The notes beneath the pieces are model-generated. The model had not been told where the DNA came from. It ran no database searches and worked only from the letters and a program-made list of their open reading frames with translations. From Caldisphaera sp. (lineage in GTDB: Archaea; Thermoproteota; Thermoprotei_A; Sulfolobales; Acidilobaceae), in assembly GCF_023256325.1 (NCBI RefSeq), contig NZ_JAGDXI010000025.1, positions 1 to 39,073 of the forward strand: a stretch of 39,073 nucleotides of DNA, read 5' to 3'. The position numbers were made by a program, and so were the translations under genes. Positions 15,986 through 24,317 of the stretch are shown piece by piece (positions within the stretch are counted from its first letter, which is position 1; each line of letters starts with the position of its first letter).

Positions 15986-17038
15986 ATGAAAGTTATGTTA
16001 GTTTCTGAGATCGATGGTAAAACAAAAAAATTAAGAAGAGGGTCATATTTAAGATATAAATATCCTCCAAAAGGTGTTCAATATACTATATTTAACGATG
16101 TTATCCCTTTATTTAAGAATTCATCAAATTACGAATTTAATAAAGATAATGTGATATCAACTCTTTCCAGATTAATATTAAAGGGATTATCACAACCAAT
16201 TCCTAAGGATGAAAAAATTATACACTCATTCTTTTGGAATTTTTATCTATATTCAAGACCATGGATACATGAAAATGATGAAAGTCCTAGCCAATTCTTA
16301 GATCAATACTATGGTGGAAAAGGATTTACTTATAATATTGCACTAGATTTTCTAGTTTATTATCTTAACTCTTCTCCTTGCAGAGCAATAATAACATGGT
16401 CTGATTGGGCTAGAAAAGGTTTTATAAAAGACGGTGTTGATTCATCAAAAGTTGTTTTAATTCCTCCTCCAATGCCGATCAAAGCAAGTAACAAAATTGA
16501 GCACAAAGGAATCAATATATTATTTATAGGCAGAGATTTTATTAGAAAAGGAGGAGATATAGTATTAAAAGTTTTTATTAAATTATCAAAAGAGTTTAAT
16601 GATTTGAACTTATTTTATGTTGGCTCAATACCAAATAATATAAAGAAATTAATCAGCAGTTATAAAAATATATATCATTTCAGTAACCCTGATGATAACG
16701 TTCTTTATAAAAAAATAATACCTGCATCAGATATTACATTTTTACCTACTAGATACGATGCTTATGCATTAACGATCCTAGAATCTATGTCCTACGGTGT
16801 TCCAGTAGTTTCGTCAGATATTAATTCTATAAGAGAATCCGTAATTCATGGATACAATGGATTTGTGGGCAAAAATGAATATGATTATGAAAAATATCTG
16901 TCGATATTAATTTCGGACGAGTATGTTAGGAAATCGTTTTCTGAAAACAGCATTTCACTAATTAAAGAAAGGCACGATCCAGAAACAGTTGGTATTGAAC
17001 TTACAAAAGTTTATGAAAATGTTTTATCAGGGTTATAA
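15986..17038 (+). CDS. GT4-family glycosyltransferase
   Basis: A 350-residue GT-B-fold glycosyltransferase. The C-terminal donor-binding domain is clear: NILFIGRDFIRKGGDIVL (177-194), LPTRYDAYALTILESMSYG and VPVVSSDINSIRESV (253-287). The usual E-x7-E signature reads D258-x7-E266, a conservative change at the first position. No membrane helix is present, so it acts at the cytoplasmic face. The start codon lies six bases after the agl3 stop, with GGGTGA as ribosome site. Next to agl3, transfer of sulfoquinovose or a neighbouring sugar to a lipid-linked glycan is a reasonable guess; the acceptor is unknown. Confidence 0.88.
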   Translation: MKVMLVSEIDGKTKKLRRGSYLRYKYPPKGVQYTIFNDVIPLFKNSSNYEFNKDNVISTLSRLILKGLSQPIPKDEKIIHSFFWNFYLYSRPWIHENDESPSQFLDQYYGGKGFTYNIALDFLVYYLNSSPCRAIITWSDWARKGFIKDGVDSSKVVLIPPPMPIKASNKIEHKGINILFIGRDFIRKGGDIVLKVFIKLSKEFNDLNLFYVGSIPNNIKKLISSYKNIYHFSNPDDNVLYKKIIPASDITFLPTRYDAYALTILESMSYGVPVVSSDINSIRESVIHGYNGFVGKNEYDYEKYLSILISDEYVRKSFSENSISLIKERHDPETVGIELTKVYENVLSGL

Positions 17039-17042
17039 TTTT

Positions 17043-18149
17043 ATGAATAGAACCTTAAGTAATAGGGTTCTATTTGTATCTACATCGATAGTTAGGTTTT
17101 CTTCTATTATAGCCCAATCAGTTTTGCCTTTATATGCGTATTCACTTAATATAACTCCTTTTTATATTTCCATAATAATTGCAATTTTATGGGTTTTTAA
17201 TGGTATTGGTTCGCTATTAATTAATGTTTCAAAAAAAGTTAATAACTTCATAGTAATGAGTTTTTTAATTACTCTAATGGGATTTATTTTAATAATTTTT
17301 TCAAAAAACTTCTTTTACTTAATTATTTCAGTAAGTCTTGTAGGATTAGGATTAGGCTCTATATCTATTCTATTGGCGCCTTCAATGCATATCGATAATA
17401 AAGGATTCGAAGGCATAGGCCTATACTCTTTTGCTTTGTCTTTAGGTTTAATACTTGGAACATTATTTTCATCTATTATACTTTCATACCTCTCATTTTT
17501 CTATATATTTATTTTCACAGCTATCTTATTGATTATTCCAATAAGCTTAGCTTTAAAATACAAGTTTAATCGTCATGATTTCAAGTTAATATTAAAATTT
17601 AACATTATTTTTTCAATCATGAGGAATAAAAAATTTTCCAAATATTTTATTTTAAATTTTATCTATTCTTTTACGTTACCATTAATAATATCATATTGGG
17701 GAATTTATGAAGAAAATTCAGTTAAATTAAAATCAAATATTGTTATGCTCTCTCTATTTTTATTATTCTTAACCTCTTCCATAATAAGGTTCAAATCAAT
17801 AAAATCTAGCGAAAAAAATCTTGTGAGACAAGAAACTGTAGCAATTTTAGTTCTTCCAATTTCATTTATTCTTTTGAACATTCATAATATATATATTAAT
17901 ATACTTGCATTACTCCTATTTGCCATTCCGCATTCAATTTTATATCCAACTTTTCTTTATAATGCTTATAAATCGTTAAACAAGAATAACATAATTGCTG
18001 GTAATTTATTATTTTCTGCTTCTTCTGGAATTGCCGAGTTTTTATCCCCTATATTCGCACTAGGTATAATAAATATGTTTACTATAAAAAGTCTGTTTTT
18101 GTTTGCATTACCAATATCCTTTTTAATGTTGATATTTTATTTTAAATGA
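17043..18149 (+). CDS. MFS transporter-like membrane protein
   Basis: A 368-residue protein with about 12 hydrophobic helices arranged as two sets of six, as in the major facilitator superfamily. The loop after helix 2 and the segment ISVSLVGLGLGSISILLAPS resemble MFS helices 2-4, but the sequence is divergent and rich in Ile, Phe and Lys. The first good start is the ATG at 17043, four bases after the glycosyltransferase stop; the longer frame would overlap that gene. Its place in the agl3 operon suggests export or import of a sugar-related compound, which is inference. Substrate unknown. Confidence 0.78.
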   Translation: MNRTLSNRVLFVSTSIVRFSSIIAQSVLPLYAYSLNITPFYISIIIAILWVFNGIGSLLINVSKKVNNFIVMSFLITLMGFILIIFSKNFFYLIISVSLVGLGLGSISILLAPSMHIDNKGFEGIGLYSFALSLGLILGTLFSSIILSYLSFFYIFIFTAILLIIPISLALKYKFNRHDFKLILKFNIIFSIMRNKKFSKYFILNFIYSFTLPLIISYWGIYEENSVKLKSNIVMLSLFLLFLTSSIIRFKSIKSSEKNLVRQETVAILVLPISFILLNIHNIYINILALLLFAIPHSILYPTFLYNAYKSLNKNNIIAGNLLFSASSGIAEFLSPIFALGIINMFTIKSLFLFALPISFLMLIFYFK

Positions 18150-18165
18150 TTGAAGGAGATCCCAA

Positions 18166-19260
18166 TTGAGAAAAAGTAGTATGCTAATCATAGGAATCAT
18201 AGTAATGTCATTCAATTCTATATATCAATATTCATGGAATGCCTTTGCACCCCTATTATCATCAGGATTTAATGCTAGCTTAAGTCAAATATCACTAGCA
18301 TTTTCGCTATTTGCAATATTTTCAACTATTTTTCAAGTAATTGGAGGTTATATAGCAGACATTTATGGCCCAAAAATTATAGGTATTTTATCATCAATAT
18401 TATCATCAATTGGTTTCTTAGGTACCTATACTAGCAAAAATCTACTTTCGTTTTATGCTTTCTGGTCAATAGGAAGCGCTGGTGAAGGAATCCTATATAT
18501 GATTGCATCTAATTTAGCTGTAAAATGGTATTATGAAAAAAGAGGATTTGCTACAGGTCTAGTTTCATTTGGATTTGGTTTAGGAGCAACTATTGCAAAT
18601 CCCTTCATTATTGAATCTAAATCATTTAGAGAACCTTCTTTAATTATAGGAATTATAGAGTTAATATTATTACCAATACTTCTTTACTTTTCAGATTATC
18701 CTAAAAAAGGGATTTCTGGTATAAGACCAACTAAAATTATAGTAACAAGAAAATGGTGGTTAATTTATTTTTCATATGTTTTTTCGGTAGTCCCACTACT
18801 ATCTATGTCTAGCGCCCTTTCATTTGTATCTCATCAATCTGAAATAAAAATATTGGCTATTTTAATAAGCACATTTGCTTTAATGAGTGGCTTAGGTAGA
18901 CCAATAATAGGATTCGTATCAGACAAATTAGGTAGATTTAAAACACTGTTTATTTCAATTTGTTTGGTTATTATTGGAAATATTTTGTTGATAATAAATC
19001 AAATATTCTTATCTGCCATAATTATAGGTTTATTCGGAGGAGCTCTGATACCATTATATTTCTCTTTAGTCGGAGATTTATTCGGAACAAAATATTCAAC
19101 TGCAAATAATGGGATTTTATATACCGGAAAAGCCATAGCAGGTATTCTTGGAGGGGAAGTCTTTTCCATAATTTTAGGAAAGGGAGTATTGTTGAGTGGA
19201 ATATATTTATTAATATCATCAATATTAAGTATAGCATTATTATTAACTAGTTCACATTAG
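18166..19260 (+). CDS. MFS transporter, oxalate/formate antiporter (OFA)-like
   Basis: A 364-residue, 12-helix major facilitator. The N-terminal NSIYQYSWNAF, then GGYIADIYGPK (loop 2-3 motif) and FATGLVSFGFGLGATI, match organic-anion transporters of the OFA group better than sugar permeases. The second half has GRPIIGFVSDKLGR, the repeat of the loop motif. The TTG start follows GGAGAT at five to six bases. It is the last gene of the agl3 operon, 16 bases after the other MFS gene. An organic or sulfonated anion as substrate would fit both family and context, but this is not shown. Confidence 0.88.
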   Translation: MRKSSMLIIGIIVMSFNSIYQYSWNAFAPLLSSGFNASLSQISLAFSLFAIFSTIFQVIGGYIADIYGPKIIGILSSILSSIGFLGTYTSKNLLSFYAFWSIGSAGEGILYMIASNLAVKWYYEKRGFATGLVSFGFGLGATIANPFIIESKSFREPSLIIGIIELILLPILLYFSDYPKKGISGIRPTKIIVTRKWWLIYFSYVFSVVPLLSMSSALSFVSHQSEIKILAILISTFALMSGLGRPIIGFVSDKLGRFKTLFISICLVIIGNILLIINQIFLSAIIIGLFGGALIPLYFSLVGDLFGTKYSTANNGILYTGKAIAGILGGEVFSIILGKGVLLSGIYLLISSILSIALLLTSSH

Positions 19261-19325
19261 TTAAAATCATAAAATATTTATAATATTTATATTTTTCATT
19301 CAAAATTTTATGTAAAGAACTTTCT

Positions 19326-19349
19326 ATTGTTAACCGGGGAGTTAACAAT
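19326..19349. repeat. Perfect hairpin (9-bp arms) with a CGGGGA loop
   Basis: ATTGTTAAC (19326-19334) and GTTAACAAT (19341-19349) are exact inverted copies around CGGGGA. The element lies between the convergent ends of the OFA-like transporter gene and the DsrE-like gene. It is not followed by a T-run on either side, so it is not a typical intrinsic terminator. It could be an operator, a bidirectional transcript end, or a site left by a mobile element. Confidence 0.5.
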
Positions 19350-19392
19350 TATATTAATAGTATCTGAATGCTAATTATAAAAAATAGCTCCA

Positions 19393-19758
19393 TCAAGGTT
19401 TAATGTAAGCAAAACCCTCTTTTTCGAGTTCTGCAATCTTAAATACTCCTGAAGGAGTTGTTTTGCAATACTCTATTAGATCTTCTTTTCTTATGTTCAA
19501 GGCTTTCATAGATCTTTCGCATATATAAATTTTGACACCTCTTTCATTTAATTCTTTTATAAATCTTAATTTATCTTCATTAATACTACTCTTCAAAAAT
19601 AACAAAGGGGCTTTATAATTTGCAACAAGAGCTATTTCATATAAATAATTTTCTAATAAGGACTCATCGATGAAATTTTTTATATTATTTAGGGAAAGCC
19701 TAAGTATTTCATCCTCATCTTTGTCGATATGAAAAACAACTTTTATTTTATGATTCAA
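19393..19758 (-). CDS. DsrE-family protein
   Basis: A 121-residue cytoplasmic protein of the DsrE/DsrF-like fold. The family pattern is visible: an N-terminal strand KVVFHIDKDED, a helix LSLNNIKNF, the strand EIALVANYKAPLLFL, GVKIYICERSMKAL with conserved Cys80, and the C-terminal block PSGVFKIAELEKEGFAYIKP. Members relay persulfide sulfur or act as small regulatory subunits; Cys80 would be the reactive residue. It lies downstream of lysS but has its own TATA element (19803-19817) and the ribosome site GGTGA five bases before the ATG, so it is probably transcribed separately. Confidence 0.87.
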   Translation of the reverse strand: MNHKIKVVFHIDKDEDEILRLSLNNIKNFIDESLLENYLYEIALVANYKAPLLFLKSSINEDKLRFIKELNERGVKIYICERSMKALNIRKEDLIEYCKTTPSGVFKIAELEKEGFAYIKP

Positions 19759-19802
19759 TATTATTCACCAAGATCTAATGTATTGAACGAAAATAAGTTT
19801 TT

Positions 19803-19817
19803 ATTTATATATTAAAA
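19803..19817 (-). promoter_or_regulatory. Probable TATA box of the DsrE-like gene
   Basis: On the minus strand this reads TTTTAATATATAAAT. Spacing of about 27 nt puts the start of transcription near 19783, leaving a 25-base leader with GGTGA before the ATG. It lies in the 63-bp gap after lysS. Confidence 0.45.
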
Positions 19818-19821
19818 TTTT

Positions 19822-21312
19822 TTACTCTTCTTCAACTAATTTATAGCTTATCATTGGATATGGTATTATTTCCTTTATACTATAAACACCTGTCAAAAGC
19901 ATAACAACTCTGTCTATGCCTATACCTACACCTCCTGTAGGGGGCATACCATAGCTTAAAGCCCTAACAAAATCAAAATCATATGGATGCGCTTCCTCAT
20001 CCCCTCTTTTCATCATTTCCATTTCTTTTTTGAATAACTCATCTTGTAAAATTGGATCATTTAACTCCGAATAGGCATTAGCAAGTTCCATACCGGCTGC
20101 GTACAGTTCAAACCTTTCTACTAGGCCTGGTTTATTTCTATGGGGTTTACATAAAGGCGTTGTTTCAATAGGATAATCGAGAATAAATGTTGGTTCTACT
20201 ATATTATCAGCAACAAGCTTATCAAATAATTTCTCTATCATAAAGCCTCTTATATATAGATTACCTCTTGGTTTTTGATTAATTTCATCTAACATTCTTT
20301 TTAATTCATCATCGCTAACCGATTCTATATTTTTGCCAATAGCATTTGATAATGCGTCAAACATCGTTATCTTATTAAATGGTTTTTCTAAATCTATTTC
20401 ATATTCTTTTCCATTAATAACTTTTTTAATTTTAGGTTCTTTTAACGCTTTTTTAGCAACTTCTCTTATTAGGTTTTCTGTCAAATTCATTATGTCTTTA
20501 TAGTCTGCATATGCCCAATAAAGTTCTAACAGCGTATATTCTGGGTTATGAGTTACATCGATATCTTCATTTCTAAATACCTTCCCAACTTCAAAAACTT
20601 TGTTAAATCCACCTACTATGTATCTTTTCAAATATAACTCTAAAGATATCCTTAAGTACCAATCTTCATTTAGCGCATTAACATGAGATTTAAAAGGTTT
20701 TGCTAAGGCTCCGCCATATACAGGTTGCAAAATGGGTGTTTCTACTTCAATAAATCCTTGATTATATAAATATGTCCTTATTTGTTGAATTATGTTAAAT
20801 CTAGTTATCATCAGTTCTCTTGCATTTGCATTGTATAAGAAATCGACATATCTATGTGCATATCTAAACTCAGGTGATAATTTTGACCAATCAGGAGGTT
20901 CGATGAGAGCTTTAGATAATAATGCGTAATCATTAATTCTTAAGGTTAATTCTCCTTTCATAGTATAGAATAAATCTCCTTTAACCCCTATTATATCTCC
21001 TCTTCCAATTATATGAATAAACTCATTATACTTTTCTTCTCCCAACTCGTTTACTCTAGCATATAATTGTAGTCTTTCCCCCTCATCAAATATATCTATA
21101 AAAGCTGCTTTTCCATGCCTCCTAATATTACCTATTCTACCTACGGTTGATACATTATGCATAAAAGGTTCATGACTCTTTTTATTAAGTTTATTTACTT
21201 CATCTCTTATCTGTTTAATAGTATGTGTGAAATCAAATTTTGGAGGATAAGGGTTTATACCTTTGGATCTTAATTCTTCTAGAATCTTTAATCTTTCTTC
21301 GTCCCATTTCAT
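19822..21312 (-). CDS. lysS: Lysyl-tRNA synthetase, class II
   Basis: A 496-residue class II LysRS that charges tRNA-Lys. An N-terminal OB-fold anticodon-binding domain (residues 50-150, with [21 protein letters not shown]) is followed by the catalytic domain: motif 1 around [12 protein letters not shown], motif 2 [20 protein letters not shown], and motif 3 [18 protein letters not shown] near the C-terminus. Length is normal for bacterial-type LysRS; most archaea with class I LysRS lack it, but crenarchaea commonly have class II. The ATG at 21312 has no strong ribosome site. The gene is divergent from the phosphoesterase gene with a 142-bp gap. Confidence 0.96.
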   Translation of the reverse strand: MKWDEERLKILEELRSKGINPYPPKFDFTHTIKQIRDEVNKLNKKSHEPFMHNVSTVGRIGNIRRHGKAAFIDIFDEGERLQLYARVNELGEEKYNEFIHIIGRGDIIGVKGDLFYTMKGELTLRINDYALLSKALIEPPDWSKLSPEFRYAHRYVDFLYNANARELMITRFNIIQQIRTYLYNQGFIEVETPILQPVYGGALAKPFKSHVNALNEDWYLRISLELYLKRYIVGGFNKVFEVGKVFRNEDIDVTHNPEYTLLELYWAYADYKDIMNLTENLIREVAKKALKEPKIKKVINGKEYEIDLEKPFNKITMFDALSNAIGKNIESVSDDELKRMLDEINQKPRGNLYIRGFMIEKLFDKLVADNIVEPTFILDYPIETTPLCKPHRNKPGLVERFELYAAGMELANAYSELNDPILQDELFKKEMEMMKRGDEEAHPYDFDFVRALSYGMPPTGGVGIGIDRVVMLLTGVYSIKEIIPYPMISYKLVEEE

Positions 21313-21454
21313 TTAATTTACACCTATATAATCCTAGATATTTAATATTTTAAGCTTTAGTTTTCTATTATTGCTATATGTTAATTATATTGCATAAAAG
21401 ATATAGATATGCATTTAATAATTCATAAACCAATTATATAAAATTGATGGCAAA

Positions 21455-22216
21455 ATGAAAATACTGCTGTTAAGTGATATACATGGAAATATCGAGTCTT
21501 TAAAAGAAATTATAAATAAGGAAAACTTTGATTATGCTTATTTTATTGGAGACGCTGTTGATTATGGTCCACGACCTGCTGAAGTTATTGAAAAATTAAA
21601 AGAAATAGGAGCTAACTCTGTATTAGGAAATCATGATAATGCTATATTATATAATGTAGATTGTATGTGTGGCGAACAGACTCATTGGATAAGCGTTTAT
21701 TTTAGAGAAAATTTTACTAAAAAACTTTTAAATAAAACCCATTTAGATTTTCTCAAAGAGTTTAAAAATAAAATCAAAACTGAAATAGAAGGATTCGGAA
21801 AAACATTAATAATTCATGGATCGCCATCTAGTCCTCTTTATGGATATATATATCCTTGGTTAGATGAAGAGAAAACAATAAATATGTTAAACAGAGAGGT
21901 AAGATTAAATGAGGCAAAAAATATCAAATTGGAATATGATTTATATATAGTAGGTCATACGCATTTTCAATTCATGAAGAAAATAGATAATAGCTTATTA
22001 ATAAATCCTGGTAGTGCAGGAGAACCCAGGGATGGAGATAATAGGGCTGCCTATGCAATAATTAATACAGAAAACAAGACAATAGAATTAAGAAGAATTA
22101 AATATAATATAGAAAAAGTTGTTAAGGATTTAGAGGATCTAATGATTCCAGAACCCTATCTGACATATCTAAAATATATGTTTATTAATGGTAGAATTCT
22201 AAGGAGAAACGCTTAA
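21455..22216 (+). CDS. Calcineurin-like metallophosphoesterase
   Basis: A 253-residue cytoplasmic phosphoesterase with the two-metal site intact: D8 and H10 (SDIHGN), D33 (GDAVDYGPRP), N59-H60-D61 (GNHDN), a histidine in IIHGSPS, and the final GHTH near 165. This subgroup, related to MJ0936/YfcE-like enzymes, hydrolyses phosphodiesters or phosphomonoesters; the natural substrate is unknown. LINPGSAGEPRDGDNRAAY is a typical family segment. An unusual DCMCGEQTHW stretch after the NHD motif could bind metal. The MDR oxidoreductase follows 42 bases later but has its own promoter-like palindrome. Confidence 0.9.
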   Translation: MKILLLSDIHGNIESLKEIINKENFDYAYFIGDAVDYGPRPAEVIEKLKEIGANSVLGNHDNAILYNVDCMCGEQTHWISVYFRENFTKKLLNKTHLDFLKEFKNKIKTEIEGFGKTLIIHGSPSSPLYGYIYPWLDEEKTINMLNREVRLNEAKNIKLEYDLYIVGHTHFQFMKKIDNSLLINPGSAGEPRDGDNRAAYAIINTENKTIELRRIKYNIEKVVKDLEDLMIPEPYLTYLKYMFINGRILRRNA

Positions 22217-22226
22217 AATTTTTAAC

Positions 22227-22238
22227 CACTATATAGTG
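22227..22238. promoter_or_regulatory. Perfect palindrome in the oxidoreductase promoter
   Basis: CACTATATAGTG is an exact 12-bp palindrome about 20 bases ahead of the oxidoreductase ATG. TTTTTAA just upstream may be the TATA element, which would put the palindrome between TATA and transcript start, where a repressor would act. Confidence 0.4.
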
Positions 22239-22258
22239 ATAAAAAATAGGAGATAAAA

Positions 22259-23278
22259 ATGAAAGCAATTTATTATAATTCTCATGGGGGGATTGATGTT
22301 TTAAAATATGGTGATGTTGACGAGCCTAAAATTAATAGAGGGGAAGCACTAATAGAAGTAAAATATTCATCAATAAATAGAATAGACTTGCTTATAAGAA
22401 AAGGATATCCAGGCATTAATATACCATTACCTCATATACCTGGAATAGATCTATATGGTAGAGTTATAGATGTCGACAATAATGATGAAATAAATCCTGG
22501 AGATTATGTAGTTGCAAACACAGTATTTGGTTGCGGCCATTGTGAATTTTGTTTATCAGGAAAAGAAAATATGTGCAATCTATGGAAAATGATTGGATTT
22601 CATATAAACGGATCCCATGCAGAGCTTGTTAAGGTTCCATCGAAAACACTAATAAAAGTGAAAGGTAATGGAGAAAAACTAGGAGTGACTCCTCTATCAT
22701 TATCAATATCCTGGAGTGCATTAGTTACTGTTGGTAAAATAAAAAAAGATGATTTTGTTTTAATATATGGTGGTTCAGGAGGCGTAGGTACATTTGCAAT
22801 TCAAGTTTCCAAGTTATTCGGCGCCAAATCTATTGTAACTACTAGAAATGAAGAAAAAGAAAAAATTTTAAAATTGATAGGTGCAAACTATGTGATAAAT
22901 GGCAATGAAGAAAACATAACAGAAAGGGTCATGGAAATAACGGATAAAAAAGGCGTTGATATTGTAATAGACTATATTATAAATCCAACTATGCAAGTTT
23001 CCTTAGATGTTGCAAAAACTAATGGAAAGATTATAGTATTTGGATTTTTAGGAGGTAACGTCTTTCCCATAAACTGGCAAAAATTTTATTTAAAAAGTCT
23101 GAGAATTTACGGTATTCATAATGCATCTAAATTAGAATTAAAAAATGCTATTAAATATGTTGAGAATAATGAGATCGAGCCATATATATCAAGAAAACTT
23201 AGCCTCGAAGAAGTAATAGATGGCCACAAAATAATGGAGAATAATGAAATCATAGGAAAGCTATTAGTAAAAATTTAA
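22259..23278 (+). CDS. Zinc-lobe MDR oxidoreductase (alcohol dehydrogenase/quinone oxidoreductase-like)
   Basis: A 339-residue medium-chain dehydrogenase/reductase. The GroES-like N-terminal domain carries the structural zinc lobe: C92, C95, C98 and C106 in GCGHCEFCLSGKENMC. The usual catalytic-zinc ligands are missing: the Cys position reads N40 in SSINRIDLLIRKG, and the GHE motif reads PGIDLYG, both as in quinone oxidoreductases. The Rossmann domain has YGGSGGVGTFAIQ. It is therefore more likely a zinc-independent NAD(P)H-dependent reductase (quinone, enone or acryloyl-CoA type) than an alcohol dehydrogenase. GGAGAT precedes the ATG. Confidence 0.9.
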   Translation: MKAIYYNSHGGIDVLKYGDVDEPKINRGEALIEVKYSSINRIDLLIRKGYPGINIPLPHIPGIDLYGRVIDVDNNDEINPGDYVVANTVFGCGHCEFCLSGKENMCNLWKMIGFHINGSHAELVKVPSKTLIKVKGNGEKLGVTPLSLSISWSALVTVGKIKKDDFVLIYGGSGGVGTFAIQVSKLFGAKSIVTTRNEEKEKILKLIGANYVINGNEENITERVMEITDKKGVDIVIDYIINPTMQVSLDVAKTNGKIIVFGFLGGNVFPINWQKFYLKSLRIYGIHNASKLELKNAIKYVENNEIEPYISRKLSLEEVIDGHKIMENNEIIGKLLVKI

Positions 23279-23396
23279 TTTATTCTCAATAATCATTTCC
23301 AAAAATTTTATTAATAATTTTAAATATTTCTCTTAAATAAAATTTTATTATGCAATTATAAAAACTATTGATTTATGAAATATACTTTATAAAGTA

Positions 23397-24239
23397 TCAG
23401 TTACTTATTTTTTCTTGGATAAAATTCGATAAATTCTTATTTCCTTCTATCTTAGGATCATAAGGTATATATATTAAATCTTTATTTAAAATACGCTTGT
23501 TTAGTGACATTATAAATCCTCTTTTTCTTGGTTTAATTTCTTTCACATCCGAATAAAAAATTATTGTTTTATTGTATGATGGCCTTTTATAAATTTCTAA
23601 ATGATCATCATAAAAATTTATATATTCATTAGCACTGGCTGCCCTAGCTATAATAGGAACCAATAATAAGAATAAAGATATAATATATGCCAGCAAAACT
23701 GAAAAAGATGATATAAAAACTATAGAAATAAGTAATAAAACAAAAATTAATAATGATATTTTTATGTAAGATGAACTAATTCTTAGTGATACAAGCGGCT
23801 TATTTAAACCTTCTCCTGATCTATATGCATTAATTGTTTTATTCATAACTCCAAAAAGATAAGACATATAAATTATTCCAAAAATAGCATAGTCAGCATC
23901 GAAATCCCCTATCAATTTTCCATTATCAAACTTTAACTTTCCAATAATCATATTATTACTATCAATAAAATTAATTTCTTTGCCATTTATTAAGTTTAAT
24001 GAAACCTGTTCTTTACTAACATTAGGTTTCACTGAATTACCTTTATATATAACATTAAATCCTTTGCCTCTACCAACTTCAATATTATCCTGAATTATCC
24101 TATAGCCATTATAACCGAGCTTTATAATAACATTATATGGAAATTTTCCTTCAACTTTTATTTCTTTTTTACTTAATTTGATATCACAACATACATTTTC
24201 GTTAATCTTTATTTTAGACCCATCAAGTTCAATCCTCAA
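23397..24239 (-). CDS. Membrane protein of unknown function with a PH-like tail
   Basis: A 280-residue protein without a family I can name. The first 115 residues are beta-rich and polar. Two tightly spaced hydrophobic helices (about 159-179 and 181-198) follow, forming a hairpin in the membrane. The C-terminal 80 residues (INFYDDHLEIYKRP, then IIFYSDVKEIKPRKRGF) resemble bacterial PH-like domains that follow a membrane hairpin. The start is a TTG with GGGAT upstream. It is divergent from galT across a symmetric promoter region. Two adjacent cysteines (C17-C18) lie near the N-terminus. Function unknown. Confidence 0.72.
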   Translation of the reverse strand: MRIELDGSKIKINENVCCDIKLSKKEIKVEGKFPYNVIIKLGYNGYRIIQDNIEVGRGKGFNVIYKGNSVKPNVSKEQVSLNLINGKEINFIDSNNMIIGKLKFDNGKLIGDFDADYAIFGIIYMSYLFGVMNKTINAYRSGEGLNKPLVSLRISSSYIKISLLIFVLLLISIVFISSFSVLLAYIISLFLLLVPIIARAASANEYINFYDDHLEIYKRPSYNKTIIFYSDVKEIKPRKRGFIMSLNKRILNKDLIYIPYDPKIEGNKNLSNFIQEKISN

Positions 24240-24248
24240 ATATATCCC

Positions 24249-24280
24249 TATATATTAATGATTTTTAAAATTAATATATA
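24249..24280. promoter_or_regulatory. Perfect inverted repeat in the divergent galT promoter
   Basis: TATATATTAAT (24249-24259) and ATTAATATATA (24270-24280) are exact inverted copies ten bases apart. Each arm can serve as a TATA box. The left arm would start galT near 24281 and the right arm would start the minus-strand gene near 24248, so the two promoters overlap. The symmetry could also serve a regulator. Confidence 0.45.
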
Positions 24281-24317
24281 ATTGGTTAATAAGATAAAAC
24301 AATAATGGCGGTCTTAG

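Noticed and set aside
16989-17042. Longer N-terminus for the first MFS gene, overlapping the glycosyltransferase
   Set aside because: The added residues are not membrane-like; the ATG at 17043 begins a normal MFS first helix four bases after the upstream stop.
19326-19349. Hairpin as a simple intrinsic terminator
   Set aside because: No T-run follows on either strand, which is the main archaeal termination signal.
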